Shown: piece after piece, positions 32,200-43,880 of the stretch
Layout of the letters: the number at the start of each line of letters is the position of its first letter
Numbering within the stretch: the stretch's first letter is position 1
Program-made: the position numbers and the translations under genes
NCBI GenBank assembly: GCA_963575645.1
Contig: OY754464.1
Coordinates: 44,320,192-44,384,191, forward strand
Length of the DNA stretch: 64,000 nt
Source: Xanthostigma xanthostigma
Taxonomy: Eukaryota; Arthropoda; Insecta; Raphidioptera; Raphidiidae
Direction of reading: 5' to 3'
Notes under the pieces: generated by a model
Databases searched by the model: none
Told to the model about the DNA's origin: nothing
The model's input: only the letters and a program-made list of their open reading frames with translations

Positions 32200-33500
32200 T
32201 ATGCAAGTAGTTTATAAATTTCAAGGCGTGAAATTTTACATAATTCATCCCGGCGTTTTTATATTATAAACACTTTTTTTACAAAAATTTCTTGTAGAAT
32301 AAAATAATGTAAAGTTTATACCATTATATCAAATAACAACGTTATGGCAAATATCTCTGTTGCGCATGCGCCAATTTCCCAAAAAAAAAATTTTAGAATA
32401 ATACACCATTATGAAAAATATACCATTATTATATAAAAACAATGTGAAGCACTTATCTCTTCTGCGCATGCGCCGCCTTTTCCCCTAAAAACTTTTTACA
32501 AAATTTCTTTTAAAATAGAATAATAAACCATTATGAAAAATATACCATTGCTATATAAAAACAATGTTGTAGCACATATATCTTCTGCGCATGCGCCGCC
32601 TTTCCCCCTAAAACTTTTTACAGAATTTTATTTTAAAATAGAATAATAAACCATTATGAAATATATACTATTATTATATAAAACAACGTTATTGCGTATA
32701 TTTCTTTTGCGCATGCGCCAATTTTTCCCAAAAAAATTTACAAAACTTTTGTAAACCTAGATAGAATAATAAACCGTTATGAAAAGTATACCGTTATTAT
32801 ATAAAAAACAGCCTTATAGTATATATTTTATCTACGCATGCGCCGATTTTTTTCAAAAATTTATTTTACAAAACTCCTGTAAAACAAAATAATAAACCAT
32901 TATTAAAAGTATACTATTATCTTATAAAAACAACATTATAATATATATTTCTTTTGCGCTTGCGCCGACGTCTCTCAAAAACAATAGGCCTCTTCATATT
33001 TGCATATCAAACATTATCCCAAAATTTGGTTTCATTCCGCTTGTCCATGGTGTTGGAATGGTAAAAAATGTCAAAAATGACTTTTGTATCTGTCAAAGTA
33101 ATATGTTCTAATAATTAATTAATTATTCAAATCGTTAACTCAGAAGGCGTTGCATTTCACAAAATACTGTCAAAAGACTGACTAATATATTTTGAAATGA
33201 CATTCGTTTTGTTTTCGTCTTTTTGTTTTAAGACAGAACATACGCTATCTTTAAATTCCCATAGTACAAGTATGCAACAAACGAAGACAGACGATTCGTG
33301 TATGCATGTATTAGACAAAATTGAATTTATACAGCTTGTTTTCTATATAAAGTTGTATAAAAAAAAGTGTTTCGACGAATTCTATTATACAAAATCTATG
33401 TAAAATTTTCTCCTCTTTCTTTTAAGACAGGTCTCGAGACGATCTTTTTTAAATTGAGCGAATTATAAGCAAAAAACTTGTTTGCACTTTGCTCCTCTTT
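32200..33500 (+). repeat. Array B: about 123-bp units with TGCGCATGCGCC
   Basis: The motif starts at 32361, 32463, 32586, 32708, 32833 and 32955 (spacing 102-125). The third-last base varies (CCAA, CCGC, CCGA) while the palindromic core is kept in four of six units. The flanking order (AAGGCGTGAAATTTTAC leader, array, TTCATATTTGCATATCAAAC, AAATTTTCTCCTCTTTC tail) matches copy A. Confidence 0.85.
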
Positions 33501-33647
33501 TGGGAGTTTTGGTGGGTTTTTAATTATTTGTTGTTCTAGCGGCAATAAGAAATACACACTCTGTGAAAATTTCAACTCTCTACCTATTACGGTTCTTGAG
33601 ATACAGCCCGCTGACAGACAGACGGACGGACGGGCAGCGGAGGCTTA

Positions 33648-34348
33648 GTAATAATAATAATAATAATAACCTTTATTCCATAAAATACTGCAATACAGTG
33701 TGGAATGAGTCGTATAAAATACAATATATAAAAAATACATGAAGCATAATATAAACATATAAATTTTTCGATACATTATAATTTAAAAATTTGTGTTAAA
33801 AAATTCTTCTAGATTATAATAGTTATGACTATATAATAATTTTTTGATATTATTTTTAAATGTTGGAGAGGAACAATCCTTGCTAGTTATAGAAGTCTGA
33901 AATTTGTTGTAGATTTATAATTGTGTTAAGTGGATTATTATTCGTTACAGAAAGCTTAGACTGCATTGTTACAAACTTGTGTTTGTTGCGTGTAGTATAG
34001 GTATGGATGATTGTAGACATGGTTTAGAAATAATTGCGGATATTTTTTTACAAATGTGGCGCATGAAAATATGTATAGATCCGTGACAGTGAAGTATTTG
34101 GAGGTTTTTAAAAAGTGGCCCAACCTGACAAATTGCTCTGATCGCTCTCTTTTGTTTTAAAAACAACTGTTTGACATAGGAAACATGCCTCCAAAAGATA
34201 ATACCATACTGAATGTTAGACTGAATGAAACTCATATATGCCGTTCGGACAACGAAAAGCGGAACGTTTTTTATCATTGTTCTTATTAAGTAAACATACT
34301 TGCTAATTTTACTCGTTAGTCTATGTCTATGCGATGTTTCCAAGGGTC
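33648..34348 (-). mobile_element. Jockey/CR1-type LINE, 3' end with (TAA)n tail
   Basis: A 5'-truncated LINE on the minus strand. The frame 34343-33969 encodes the end of ORF2: RTAYMSFIQSNIQYGIIFW, then LFLKQKRAIRAICQV. It lacks the reverse transcriptase active site. The 3' UTR runs to a (TTA)n tail at 33648-33670. It sits in the conserved 3' part of the insect repeat, between GGCTTAGTAATA and GGGTCCCG. Same family as the LINE piece at 109-1240. Confidence 0.8.
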
Positions 34349-34383
34349 CCGTTGAACACCCTTCGGGTACGGAACCCTAAAAA

Positions 34384-35669
34384 TGATCTAAAGAACCATC
34401 ACAAAAATAAAAAATAAAATTACTAAAAAAACATTTTTTTTGACAACTTTTACATACTGTAACTTTTAGCTCCACCGCTACTGGAGTAGCTGACGTTCAG
34501 AGTACTTTCGTATTAAGGGAAAACATTGTTATGATTTTCAGTCGGTATCAAATGACTTGTTCAAAAGTAACGCTGCCTCCGTACATACACACAGTACGCA
34601 CTGCGAAAGCGTTAAACGCATGATGCTTCGACGGAGAGAGTAGAAACGTTTCTCCCACTCTTTCCTCTCAACCGCCGGTTGAAGTCAGAGAGGAGAAGCG
34701 TTTTATTTTTCATCCGATTCAGGTCAATATATCTCCTAGCGCCCCTAAAAAAGTTTCACTTCAAAAATAAATAAACGATCATAATTCTAAGAAACGGCAC
34801 ATGTTTATCCGTTTAAAATTTAAAGTATAAAAGTAGCAAACAAAGTTTCGATATGAAAAGTAGTCGGATAAAATGACAATTATCGAAAAATTCTCGTTTA
34901 CTATCATGACGAAATAATTAATTTCAATTTTAAAATATTAATTAATTATTACTATTTATTTTGTACTATTTATAAGAGGGCTACAGCCACAGTTAGACAC
35001 ATGAAAATGAACTATTTGCAATGTACTATTAGTGGCACATACACTATTGTCGTCGTTCGGATAGCGGAAACTAAGGATCGAATCAATTATTTTTTAAATT
35101 TCGTGTCATAATGAATAATTTAGCAGCATTTTTAGAAATGACCATATACATACAGTGTGTCTCACCGTATTTGAGACAGGAGTTGAACAAGTGAAATTAA
35201 TAATCTAAACGTTGAAGTAAAATTTTATTAAAATCGAATTAAAATATAAGATAAATTGCGTGATATTTTTGGATTGTGGTTTGTTTTCACTGTGCTTAGA
35301 GAATTATTAATAGTGTCCGGTTCAAATCCAACTGTATATTAATGTCGCAAATCGGTTACGTTGTTAATTTTTAGATTTATGAAAAAAAAACTTGGATCGC
35401 AGTTCCAAAACCATGCCGATAGTATAGTGTTTTTGCTAATACATGATGCTTTATTATGTTAACTTAAGTTTGTTTTTTTAACGAAACAACTAAACCTCTT
35501 AATACACTCCTCATTTTTTTTATTGCAATATTATTGTTAATCGAACATGTGCACATTTTCAGAAAATAAATCCGAATCCACAAAGTAATGTATTCTCGCG
35601 GATTTGCTTGCATGCACCCGATAATTGGAAATAATCACGATATTATAACGCCAAAATAGTTCAAATAAA
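34384..35669. other. Non-coding; short hairpin at 34651-34702
   Basis: CGTTTCTCCC...CCTCTCAACCG and the downstream GAGAGGAGAAGCG make a hairpin. 35370-35600 is a diverged partner of 29185-29425. No gene was recognised. Confidence 0.45.
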
Positions 35670-35880
35670 AAGTAAGTTCAAAAACGAAAAACCGCCTACT
35701 GAAGAATCACACTTTAAAAGTATGAAAAAAGAAAATAGCCGTGGTCGTATGCCACCTCATATACATATATGGTCATATGTTGGGGTAGGTGGCATACGAC
35801 CACGGCTATTTTATTGCTTCATACTTTTTAGAGCCCAATTTTTCAGTAGTCGAGTTTTATTTTTTTAACTTATTTTTTAT
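35670..35880. mobile_element. Hairpin MITE, about 210 bp
   Basis: The inner arms AATAGCCGTGGTCGTATGCC (35736) and GGCATACGACCACGGCTATT (35790) are perfect; outer arms continue with more differences (AAAAGTATGAA / TTCATACTTTTT). Loop about 30 bp. Confidence 0.8.
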
Positions 35881-36516
35881 TAATATTATGTTTCAAGTCA
35901 CAGCCGACTAGGGTAACCAAATAAAAATTACAAATAAGGCTTTTAGTGGATCGTTCCCTTCGTGAACTTGGTGACCTGCCGATCATCTTGATATATACCT
36001 ATGTGATGCATACTTATAAATTTGTCATTATTTTATGTTTGATACAGTATAATATAATATAGTTGGCAAAACCAAAAGTGCACATCCCGCAAGTTTTCCA
36101 CTGTACATTATATAATAATGAAAAAAATTGAGAAAATAGATTAAAACAAATAAAAAAAAAATAAAAATATACGAGAAACATTAGTAAAATAAGAAATTTT
36201 TTTTAGCAATTATGCACGGGTTTTGCTCTCAAAAATCCCGATTTTTTGAGTTTCTTGTCCTAGTTTATTGACTTTCTAGTTTATCGAAGAACGCATTTTA
36301 TAGACACAATATCCCAAAACACTATTTTTCAAGAATATCCCACCGCTACACTAGCGGTATGTGCAATAGATTAAAAAAAACAATTAAAAAATTAAAATGA
36401 AAAAAATAAAATGAAAAAAAAAATAATAATAAAAAAAATATATGAGAAATATATTATATATAATATATAAATATTAAGTGGAATTAAGTGGAATAAATGG
36501 GAATATAAAAAAAAAA
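35881..36516. other. Very AT-rich sequence upstream of a tRNA-like unit
   Basis: Runs of A with GAAAAAAATTGAGAAAATA recall the tail next to the tRNA-like sequence at 25.2 kb; the two may be one SINE family with long A/T tails. No gene. Confidence 0.4.
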
Positions 36517-36519
36517 AAA

Positions 36520-36600
36520 ATTCTTATGTCAGCGGGAATCGAACCCGGCACCTTGGGATTACAGGACTTACGCTTTAACCGTTCGGCCACACCGATGCCG
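36520..36600 (-). repeat. tRNA-Ser/Leu-like sequence (SINE head)
   Basis: On the minus strand GTGTGGCCGAACGGTTAAAG gives an A box like tRNA-Ser and GCCGGGTTCGATTCCCGC a good B box with T stem. The acceptor stem does not close. It is followed by TTTATTCCACTTAATT, shared with the tRNA-like units at 57.33 and 60.2 kb, so a SINE family is likely. Confidence 0.6.
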
Positions 36601-36860
36601 TACAACGCCTTTGTTATTATGGTATAGAAGTGTAGCAGTTATTTTACGTATCATACTACATTAATTGAGTATATTTATTATGTTTTTTGTTTTTTTATTT
36701 TAATTAGCTGTCAAAAATAATAAAAAAAAAACTGTTTATAAAAATTAAACTACTGAACACATTTTAGTGAATTTAAATAGGGTTCTGGTCTGATAGTAAA
36801 CAAAGTGAATAAAATATAACCCAAGGGGATCCGACCAAAATTGCGATCTGTAGAGTCGTG

Positions 36861-36907
36861 ACGTACGTACGTACGTACGTACGTACGTACGTACGTACAT
36901 ACGTACA
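36861..36907. repeat. (ACGT)n microsatellite
   Basis: About ten copies of the self-complementary tetranucleotide TACG/ACGT, ending in ACATACGTAC. It can form cruciforms. Confidence 0.95.
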
Positions 36908-38000
36908 GACCAACCGACAACTGCTGTTTGTGATTTTCAATTACAATTTTAATAGTATTTATGAACTCGAATTGATTTAAAAATGGTTCTGTTTTATAGA
37001 TCAGAATCTCCTCTTTTCAAAAAGTTTCATTTTGAATGGATTTCGTGTGAAATTAACTTAGATATAACTTCTTATCTGAACGAAAGTCAGCTCTGATGCA
37101 CAAAGCGATAATAAAGCACATACCGCTAGTTTAGCGGTATGTGCAATAATATTATTTTTGTAAATAACATTTTAATACTAAGTGTGTAATTTGTAGAAAC
37201 AATTATTATTGGTACTGTATATGTACGATGGGTACTAGGTATATTGTAAGCGATAAAACAGAATGTATTATTTAAAATGTAATATACCCACGTAAATGCC
37301 TTGCGGGTATTTACTAACCTGTCCATCAACTTTTGAACATAATTATGTATTCGTGGATAATTTTATAGATTTGAGATCAATTTGCTGATTCACAAACCGA
37401 ACGTCGAACAGAGCCAACTCGAGCGCAGAATAAACGAAGCGAAAAATAAAATCATGAAGTTTTAATATAAAAAAGCGAGCAAATCATAATATTCTGAGTA
37501 GTTCGTTAAATATTAAATTTTTGCTTACCGTTCATCATTGATTTTGCTAATAAATGTATTCTAAAAGAAATAATGATTGAAGTTAAATATAGGTACCCTT
37601 GAAAGTTTATCAAATTCTGAAAAATTGGAAGGATAATTACGCTGCTTATATTACCATTCCAACTCCACAAGGGAGAATGGTACTTATTTAGGCCAAAATA
37701 CACTTTTCAAAATTTTACAATATTTTTTCGTTTTTGGATCCCCCGAATTAAAAAAAATTTTTTTTGAAAAAAGTGTGTCAGTCATTTTGTCTGATATTAC
37801 CTATGTGATTGTTTATTGTTTTTGTAGTAATGGTAGTTTTATTATTCTATTTATTTTTCAAAAAAAGTTTAGCAAAAAAGTTTAGTACAATAGTTTTTTT
37901 TCTAAACTTTATAATTTTGGAAATATTTGAAAATAAAAACATCAGCTGTTTTTTTGATTCTGAAAAGATAGTGGCTAGTCAGAGCAGGTCCCCGCTCGAC
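36908..38000. repeat. Non-coding; weak repeats
   Basis: 37660-37770 has a partner at 27.98-28.09 kb (CACTTTTCAAAATTTTACAA). GGTATGTGCAATA occurs at 36357 and 37136. No gene recognised. Confidence 0.45.
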
Positions 38001-38143
38001 AGCTCTGTTCCAAGTTGTCTAAGAACGGTAACAAAATCGCCACCTCTTGCGCAGTAGCGAAAACAAAACTATATCGGTTTTTGAACTACTGCGCAAGACA
38101 GTGACGGTTCTGTTACCGTTCTCAGACAGCCTGGAACAGAGCT
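38001..38143. mobile_element. MITE, 143 bp, relative of the 26.7- and 30.1-kb elements
   Basis: The left end AGCTCTGTTCCAAGTTGTCT pairs with the right end, read back AGCTCTGTTCCAGGCTGTCT. TTGCGCAGTAG is in both arms, as in the relatives. No convincing target duplication. Confidence 0.8.
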
Positions 38144-39076
38144 GAAAGTTTGAATTGGTCCAAGAGAAGAGAGGCCTAACTGACTCACCGTTCAACGAAT
38201 CGAAGTCAAATTTTAAATTTGGAGCATTCCTCAAGAATTTTTTCTTATTTTCTCCCTATTCTCCTAAATAGAAAATATAAAATTGCGATTTTTTTCTGAA
38301 ACAAATGAATGAACTGCTTTCTTCGATCTATTTTGTAAACGTTGCGATGTGGATTATAAGCATATTTTCCCCTGAATCTGTTCATAATCTTAATTAACAA
38401 TTATTATTGTTCTGTGAAATGTAAGCTTAAAAAAATGCTAAATTGAAATTACTTTAACATAGAGCGTTTTGTTAAGTTCACAATATGATTGTTGCGCTAT
38501 CTTTTGATATACAAGAACTCTATTGGAAGTGAATACGAAGCGAAGAGCGTACATTTTTATATTTTTAAGACAATCTGATGCCATTATAAAAGCTATATGG
38601 TCTTGTTTTTTTTTTGCTTTAAAGCAAATTGATTGGAACAGTTACTCTAATATAAAGTTTTAAGTACTTATACATGTGAGCGCACACGGTATAATAAAAA
38701 CCTCTGCTTTTCGAAACGGCATCATATAAATATTATATATTTCTTTTTTTCATATATTAAATTGATTTTTTAAATAAATAAAAATGTACGATTAATTTTT
38801 CAGATCTCATTCCACCGCGAAAATGAAAAGATTCGGGTTCGTATATTCCGTAAGTAACAGTATTTGAAAATATTTTTCTTAGAACTGTAACAATGTGTGT
38901 GTTTTAACAATAATAATAGCAAACTTTAGCTAGATATCTAACTGCATATTTAGTCTTACGAACTATACCGAAGGAATATTTGAAATATCAACATATTTAA
39001 GAAATATTTATATCTCATAAAATCTCATTGACTTGAAAGCAATAAATAAATTATTATGCCAAAATGCAACCCATTT
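38144..39076. other. Unassigned AT-rich sequence
   Basis: No gene or repeat ends recognised. Confidence 0.4.
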
Positions 39077-39342
39077 TAGTCCGGTCAAAATCAACATTTC
39101 AATTTACTATAATTTGCATAGAGCTGAAAATTGGTACAGGTCTTAAGAGTATTCGTCCCTGCAAATACCCCCTGCACCCTTCATCTCAAATCTTTTCCCC
39201 TCGCCTAAAAACGGTTCGCGCTCTCCCGACGCTATTTTTAAAGCTAGAGGGTTCTGGTAAACGCCAAATGAAAGACAAAGAATCAGACTACAGATCCTTC
39301 AGGCGAATTTTTTGAAAAACAGTTTCGCCTACGTGTGAAATA

Positions 39343-40075
39343 TTACGTAACTTTTTTTTTTTTTTTTTTGGCAGAGGAGGAAATCCTTTTTGCGGACACC
39401 TAGATGCCTAGGTAGTGTGGGACTCGCTCCTTGTATCCCTCCCGCGGCACTGACGTCCAGTCATTCCTACGCGGGAGGGGGAGTTTCGGCTCAATGCCGT
39501 GCTTTCACACATGATAGGTTGCCACACCCTACATGTTGCGCAGTTCGCGTCTTCTTCTCATGACCCTTTTCTCCTCTTCTTCTTTTAGTGCCTCCATGAT
39601 CTTCACGGCATAGTCACTTCCGGAATTCCAATCCTTTTGTGATCGCAGCATGGTTGTAACAAAGTTGCCAACAGTCAGTGTTATTCCCATGCTGCTTTCA
39701 AGGTCCTGTCGATATGCCGTGAAGCGAATGCACTGAGTCATCACATGTTCGGCAGTCTCCTCTTCTTCAAGGCACACAGGGCATTCGGCAGTCGTCTCTA
39801 GTCCGAATCTATGTAGATACTGTCTGAACCCTCCATGTCCAGACAGTATCTGTGTCAGGTGGTAGTTGACCTCCCCATGTCCTCTATTTACCCAGGTTTG
39901 CAAGTCCTGGATCAGTCGGTGGGTCCATCTTCCTTTAGTGGAAGCATCCCATCTTTTTTGCCATTCCTCTATGGTCTTCTCTCGATCTCCTCTTTTGGAA
40001 GTTGATAGGTCTCCAGACTAGTGGGCTCTCCTATACTGTCTTGTCCTCTCTCTCGCAAGCAGATCTATTGGTAAC
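39343..40075 (-). mobile_element. R1-clade LINE, 3' end with poly-A
   Basis: A 5'-truncated LINE on the minus strand. The frame 40000-39529 reads WQKRWDASTKGRWTHRLI, then QILSGHGGFRQYLHRFG and the C-terminal zinc knuckle CPVCLEEEETAEHVMTQC, and ends REKRV-like basic (MRRRRELRNM). This is the conserved C-terminus of R1/LOA-type ORF2, which follows the reverse transcriptase. Upstream of about 40000 the frame shifts at least once (SLETYQLPKEEIERR in another frame). A short 3' UTR with a CCTCCCGCG-rich part runs to the poly-A tail at 39343-39369. It is more GC-rich than nearly all the rest of the window. Confidence 0.85.
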
Positions 40076-40254
40076 TTATTATTTTTTTCAAAAGGTTGTA
40101 AGCTTTTCAGGAATTTTTGACGTGATAACGTCTTATAAATTGATGAATCACCAATCTTATAAATTGATAAAACACCGGCTGCATGCACGAAAAAGTGTAA
40201 CGTTCCTAACATAACGTTCCTAACGTTCGTAACGCGTAACGCGTAACGTTCCGC

Positions 40255-40665
40255 CTGACCCTGTGCGTGCTTTTCTCGAAAACGGACCTAACGATTTGGA
40301 TGAAATTTACTGAAAAGGGATTTTGGGGGGCAAAAAATCGTTTTAGCTAGGTCTCATCTCTCGAAAAAATCGTTTTCTTACAAATTTTATCATTATAAAA
40401 ATCAATTTTTTGACGTATGAAAATACTTAAATATTGCATGTAGGTTTTGGAATTTTATATAAACAGTGAAACAATTGTTTTATAAATAGTATGACAGTTA
40501 ATCTTTGAGACTTAAATAAATACGAAAGAAAGAAAGTTAATAAAAAAAATTATTTTTATAGGTGGTGAGTAATTTAATAAATAAAAATTAACCTAAATTT
40601 GAAGCGAAAGATGCAATATCATAGATTCGAATTATTATAATTATTATATAAATTTAGGTTATGTA
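40255..40665 (+). mobile_element. Hairpin-rich element, copy B (AT-rich part only)
   Basis: It matches copy A (about 1740-2110, read back): CGAAAACGGACCTAACGATT, then GGGCAAAAAATCGTTTTAGC, and TTGAAGCGAAAGATGCAATA at the end. The GC-rich hairpin units are missing; the copy ends just where they would start. Confidence 0.75.
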
Positions 40666-41355
40666 TTACGGAACACGTTATCACGTAAAACTATCGTCCG
40701 TAAACCGACTTTACAGACAACCAATTTTTTTTCAAAAAATTCGCCTGAAGGATCTGTAGTCTGATTCTTTATCTTTCATTTGGCGTTTACCAGAACCCTC
40801 TAGCTTTAAAAATAGCGTCGGGAGAGCGCGAACCGTTTTTAGGCGAGGGGAAAAGATTTGAGATGAAGGGTGCAGGGGGTATTTGCAGGGACGAATACTC
40901 TTAAGTACACTATTACAAATAAAATATCAAAAGTCCCAGCGATTCTACATCTGCTTCAAAATTTATTCAAGGTCAAAAGTCAATAGTATTGGTTTTTTGC
41001 ACTTAGTATTGGTTTTTTAGTATTGGTTTTTTGCACTTTTCTCAGAAACGGTAAATGTTGTCTGAAAATAGGTCAGACAAAAGTTGTAAATCATTCAATT
41101 GTCCACAAAAACTTTTTTCACACTTTTTTCCTACGAATCACTATTCCTGATATATCGGATTCTAAAAGTTGAAGAAGTCGTATTCCACATAATATGCTCA
41201 CATTCCGCACTACCTGTGAGGTAGTGTACTTGGCACATTTCTTAACGTTGTTTCCCCGTTAGGCATAGACCACGATCTATTGTGATTCAGTTTTATTAGA
41301 TAATATTCTATTAATTAAAAAATGATACCATTGGTAATGATTAAAGTGGAACGAA

Positions 41356-41970
41356 TTATTGTTGATTTCGGGAAAATTTTAATCTGATTGATAATACATG
41401 TTCAAATTCTGCTTCAACAGTAATGTCTTCCTTACTTTCTCTTCTTCTTCTTCTTGCTGAATATCTGTAAATTTTTGATGAATATTTTTTTGTTTGTTGT
41501 CGAACCTTCCCAGGTTTCAAAAAGTAAACAATCTTATCAATTGAAGTTCGTGCAGCCAATGTATTGACAAATCAACATCTTCAGCAACAACGGTAGTTGT
41601 ATTTGCTGTATTGAATTGTTCTATTGCTGTTTCAATTATGAGGACATGAGTGTCATTATCAACTTGTTTCACTAAAATATTGGCAGTTGTAAATTTTTCA
41701 CATAACATTGAAATGAAGCGAGACTTTTTGTGAGCATTTGCAAGTAATTGTTGTTGATTTGTTGGATCTGTCATAAATTGATCGAAAAAGACATCAGAAG
41801 ATGAAGCTGTTTTCATAGTTCGACGACGTTGTTCCGCAGCTTTAATGTTTTTCTTATAATCGGTATAACCATCAAATACTATAGTCACTCTTTGACCAAA
41901 ATGTCTATGTACGTACTGAACGTATTCATCAAAAATAACGTTAAATAATGCATATAATATTAGTATCAAT
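41356..41970 (-). pseudogene. PIN/FEN-like domain protein remnant, frameshifted
   Basis: The first frame (41969-41517) has IVFDGYTDYKKNIKAAEQRR, FLANAHKKSRF-like text (LLANAHKKSRFISMLCEKF), VKQVDNDTHVLIIETAI and VVAEDVDLSIHWL. The second frame continues from about 41559 with IDKIVYFLKPGKVRQQTKKY. From memory this resembles a multi-copy family in aphids and other invertebrates with VFDGY, N-K-R, DAD and GEDVDLL motifs, likely PIN/FEN-like nuclease folds; the second D-x-D and the GEDVD motif are in place here with small changes. A frameshift lies near 41540 and the usual C-terminal part (with GCDTT) is not seen. It may be the remnant of the element's own gene or a captured host gene. The function is inferred only. 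Confidence 0.5.
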
Positions 41971-42268
41971 CACCATTCCAAAAGAGTGGTGATTCGTAGA
42001 AAAAAAAAGTATAAGAACAGTTTTTGTAGGCAATTGCATGATCTACAACTTTTGTGTGACCTATTTTGTAGATAACATTTATCGTTTGCAAGAAAAGTGC
42101 AAAAAACCGATACTTTTGACCTTGAATAAATTTTGAAGCAGATAGAGAATCGGTGGGGACTTTTGATATTTCATTTGTAATAGTGTACCTAAGACCTGTA
42201 TCAATTTTCAGCTCTATGCGAGTTATTGTAAGCCTACCACTATTTTTTTGTCTATTTCGACCGGACTA

Positions 42269-43184
42269 ATATTATAGTAGGTACAGTCTTGGAAAGACTT
42301 TTTTTCGTTATTTACTTCAATATTTAATTGTAGGTTCACATTATGAATATCAGAACATTCAACAGCTGAACCGATCCCAAGCAGACACTTAAAAATCGGT
42401 GAAAGATTGGTTCACGACTATTCAAAATTTTGTAATTTAAATTTAAATCACTGCATAATTATTTTCGTGTATTTCTTTAATTATATTTTTTTTCTTTTGT
42501 TATATTTCTTTTGTAATAAATTAACCTTCATAACTAATATTTTAAAGGGAAGAAATGTTTGCCACAGATAAAGTTAAAAACTTGGAGAATATATTCAACT
42601 AAAAATGAAACAGTAAATTTAAATAACAAAAATGTCTAAATAAATAATAATTTTGAAAATAAGTGACTGTTTAAATCATTCTAAGCCCACAAATGTTTTG
42701 AAATTTCTCATACTAGTAGTTATTTAATTATCTATTTTTAAGGTCATCAACATCTAAGATTATTTGGGCCCAGCACGAATTATTAATATTTTTAATTTAT
42801 TTTTTAATAATGAATTGAAAATCCAATTGTTACTTTCATCTATTCTCAGATTAGTACTTGGCAATAGGGGGCTTAATAGTTTAATAAAGGAGAAATGGAA
42901 CCGACCGACATAAGCATCAGCGACCTAAGGAGGAACTGAAAAAATTTAATCTTGAACGTCACGTGGCCTATCTATAGGACTCTGGAATGTATATCAGTAA
43001 CCATTAGTGTTCCCCTTGCAAATGCAACACTTATGGAATCACTTCAATGTCCGGCCATCTATTGTAGGCGATTTTTTTCTGAAACTATTTGATGTAAAAA
43101 TTTGTTATTTGGCACAGGCGTAAAGTGTGGCGGCCCAATCACAGACGTGAAATATAAAAAGTTGAATAGACATTAAACAGAATA
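42269..43184. repeat. Mostly unassigned; interspersed repeat at 43010-43170
   Basis: ACTTATGGAATCACTTCAAT and AAGTGTGGCGGCCCAATC match 20.94 kb. The rest is AT-rich and without recognised content. Confidence 0.5.
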
Positions 43185-43880
43185 TCGGTACTACTAAATA
43201 CATACGCTAGAACGAATTTAGCTTTATGTAACTTAGGCAAAATGTAGTCAATATGTTGTTAGCAGGCAAGATTTTTGTTGATGTATAAACCGAGGAATTT
43301 AACGGATTGTTTATTATATGAGAATATGTCTATGTTTAGTAATTGTGGAATTTTCAAGCTTTATTATTTCTGTTTTAGTGTCGTTTACTTTAAAGCTGTT
43401 ATTTGTAAACCAATTGCAGAGGTTTACCATGCATTTTTCCAATCTGCTTTTTAAAACCGCCTGCTCTCTTCCGTCACACAATATGACAGCAGTGTCATCA
43501 GCAAACAAGGGATTTTACTGTTAGTAGCTAACGGAAGACTGTTTATAAATAATATGAATAGCAAAGGTCCTAAAATCCTACCTTGAGGTACACCTCACGT
43601 ATTGCCAGTCTGACATACTTTCATTAGTACCGGACCTAGTATTTATTTTAACAATAACACTTTGTTTCCTGTCTGTCATATATGAAGAAAAGAGACCCAT
43701 CGCTTTTCGTCTTATGCCGTACTTTTCCAACTTACAAAGTAAAAGATTTTTCTCGACACAGTCGAATTCTTTTGATAATCTACTTGATTTTGGAATACAT
43801 GAATTAAATGCATCTAAAAACTTTTGTAAAAAAATTATCGTAAACTTTGTTTGCATCATCACTATTAAAATTTCAGCCAA
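43185..43880 (-). pseudogene. Jockey/CR1-type LINE reverse transcriptase fragment
   Basis: Minus strand pieces in order: LSKEFDCVEKNLLLCKLEKY and GLFSSYMTDRKQSVIV (palm and fingers), LFLLFINNLPLAT-like text, FADDTAVILCDGREQ with the FADD catalytic box, LCNWFTNNSFKVNDTKTEI and KFLGLYINKNLAC with HIDYILPKLHKAKFVL. It is the middle of ORF2. At least one frameshift (between 43578 and 43508) and one in-frame stop after NKNLAC break it. No ends were found. It is probably from the same broad family as the LINE pieces at 109, 6.2 and 34 kb. Confidence 0.8.

Larger units (their letters stand above)
32088..34383 (+). mobile_element. Widespread insect repeat split by array B and a LINE
   Basis: The left part has GTGAGAGTCGGACTCGCACA and GAAGGGTTCCGTAC (32088-32125). 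The right parts have GTTCTAGCGGCAATAAGAAA, GAGATACAGCCCGCTGACAG and GCGGAGGCTTAGTAA (33520-33645), then GGGTACGGAACCCTAAAAA (34364-34382). From memory this is a repeat common in many insect genomes. Its ends are partly complementary (GGGTTCCGTAC/GTACGGAACCC). Two insertions break it: the array B element and a minus-strand LINE. A worn start of the same family is at 58.80-58.85 kb. Confidence 0.65.
39147..40900. mobile_element. Foldback element with TTAA target duplication
   Basis: The ends GAGTATTCGTCCCTGCAAAT and its complement start arms of about 180 bp (39147-39330, 40725-40900) that are nearly identical. TTAA flanks both sides (39143-39146, 40901-40904), as with piggyBac-type integration. 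Removing it joins GGTCTTAAGTACACTATT, which matches the other arm of the outer element. Its interior contains an R1 LINE piece and hairpin-cassette copy B. Confidence 0.85.
39077..42268. mobile_element. TIR element carrying a PIN/FEN-like gene remnant
   Basis: The left end TAGTCCGGTCAAAAT and right end ATTTCGACCGGACTA are inverted. Further in, CATAGAGCTGAAAATTG is present in both ends, and the sequences after it (left part 40905-41145, right part 41975-42200, read back) match over more than 200 bp with ATATCAAAAGTCCC and TGCTTCAAAATTTATTCAAG. The left arm is cut by a TTAA element (39147-40900). The middle (41356-41970) holds a protein remnant. Target duplication unclear (ATT/TATT). Confidence 0.7.

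Noticed and set aside
36520-36600. Functional tRNA-Ser or tRNA-Leu
   Set aside because: The acceptor ends do not pair, and the downstream tail is shared with other tRNA-like repeats.
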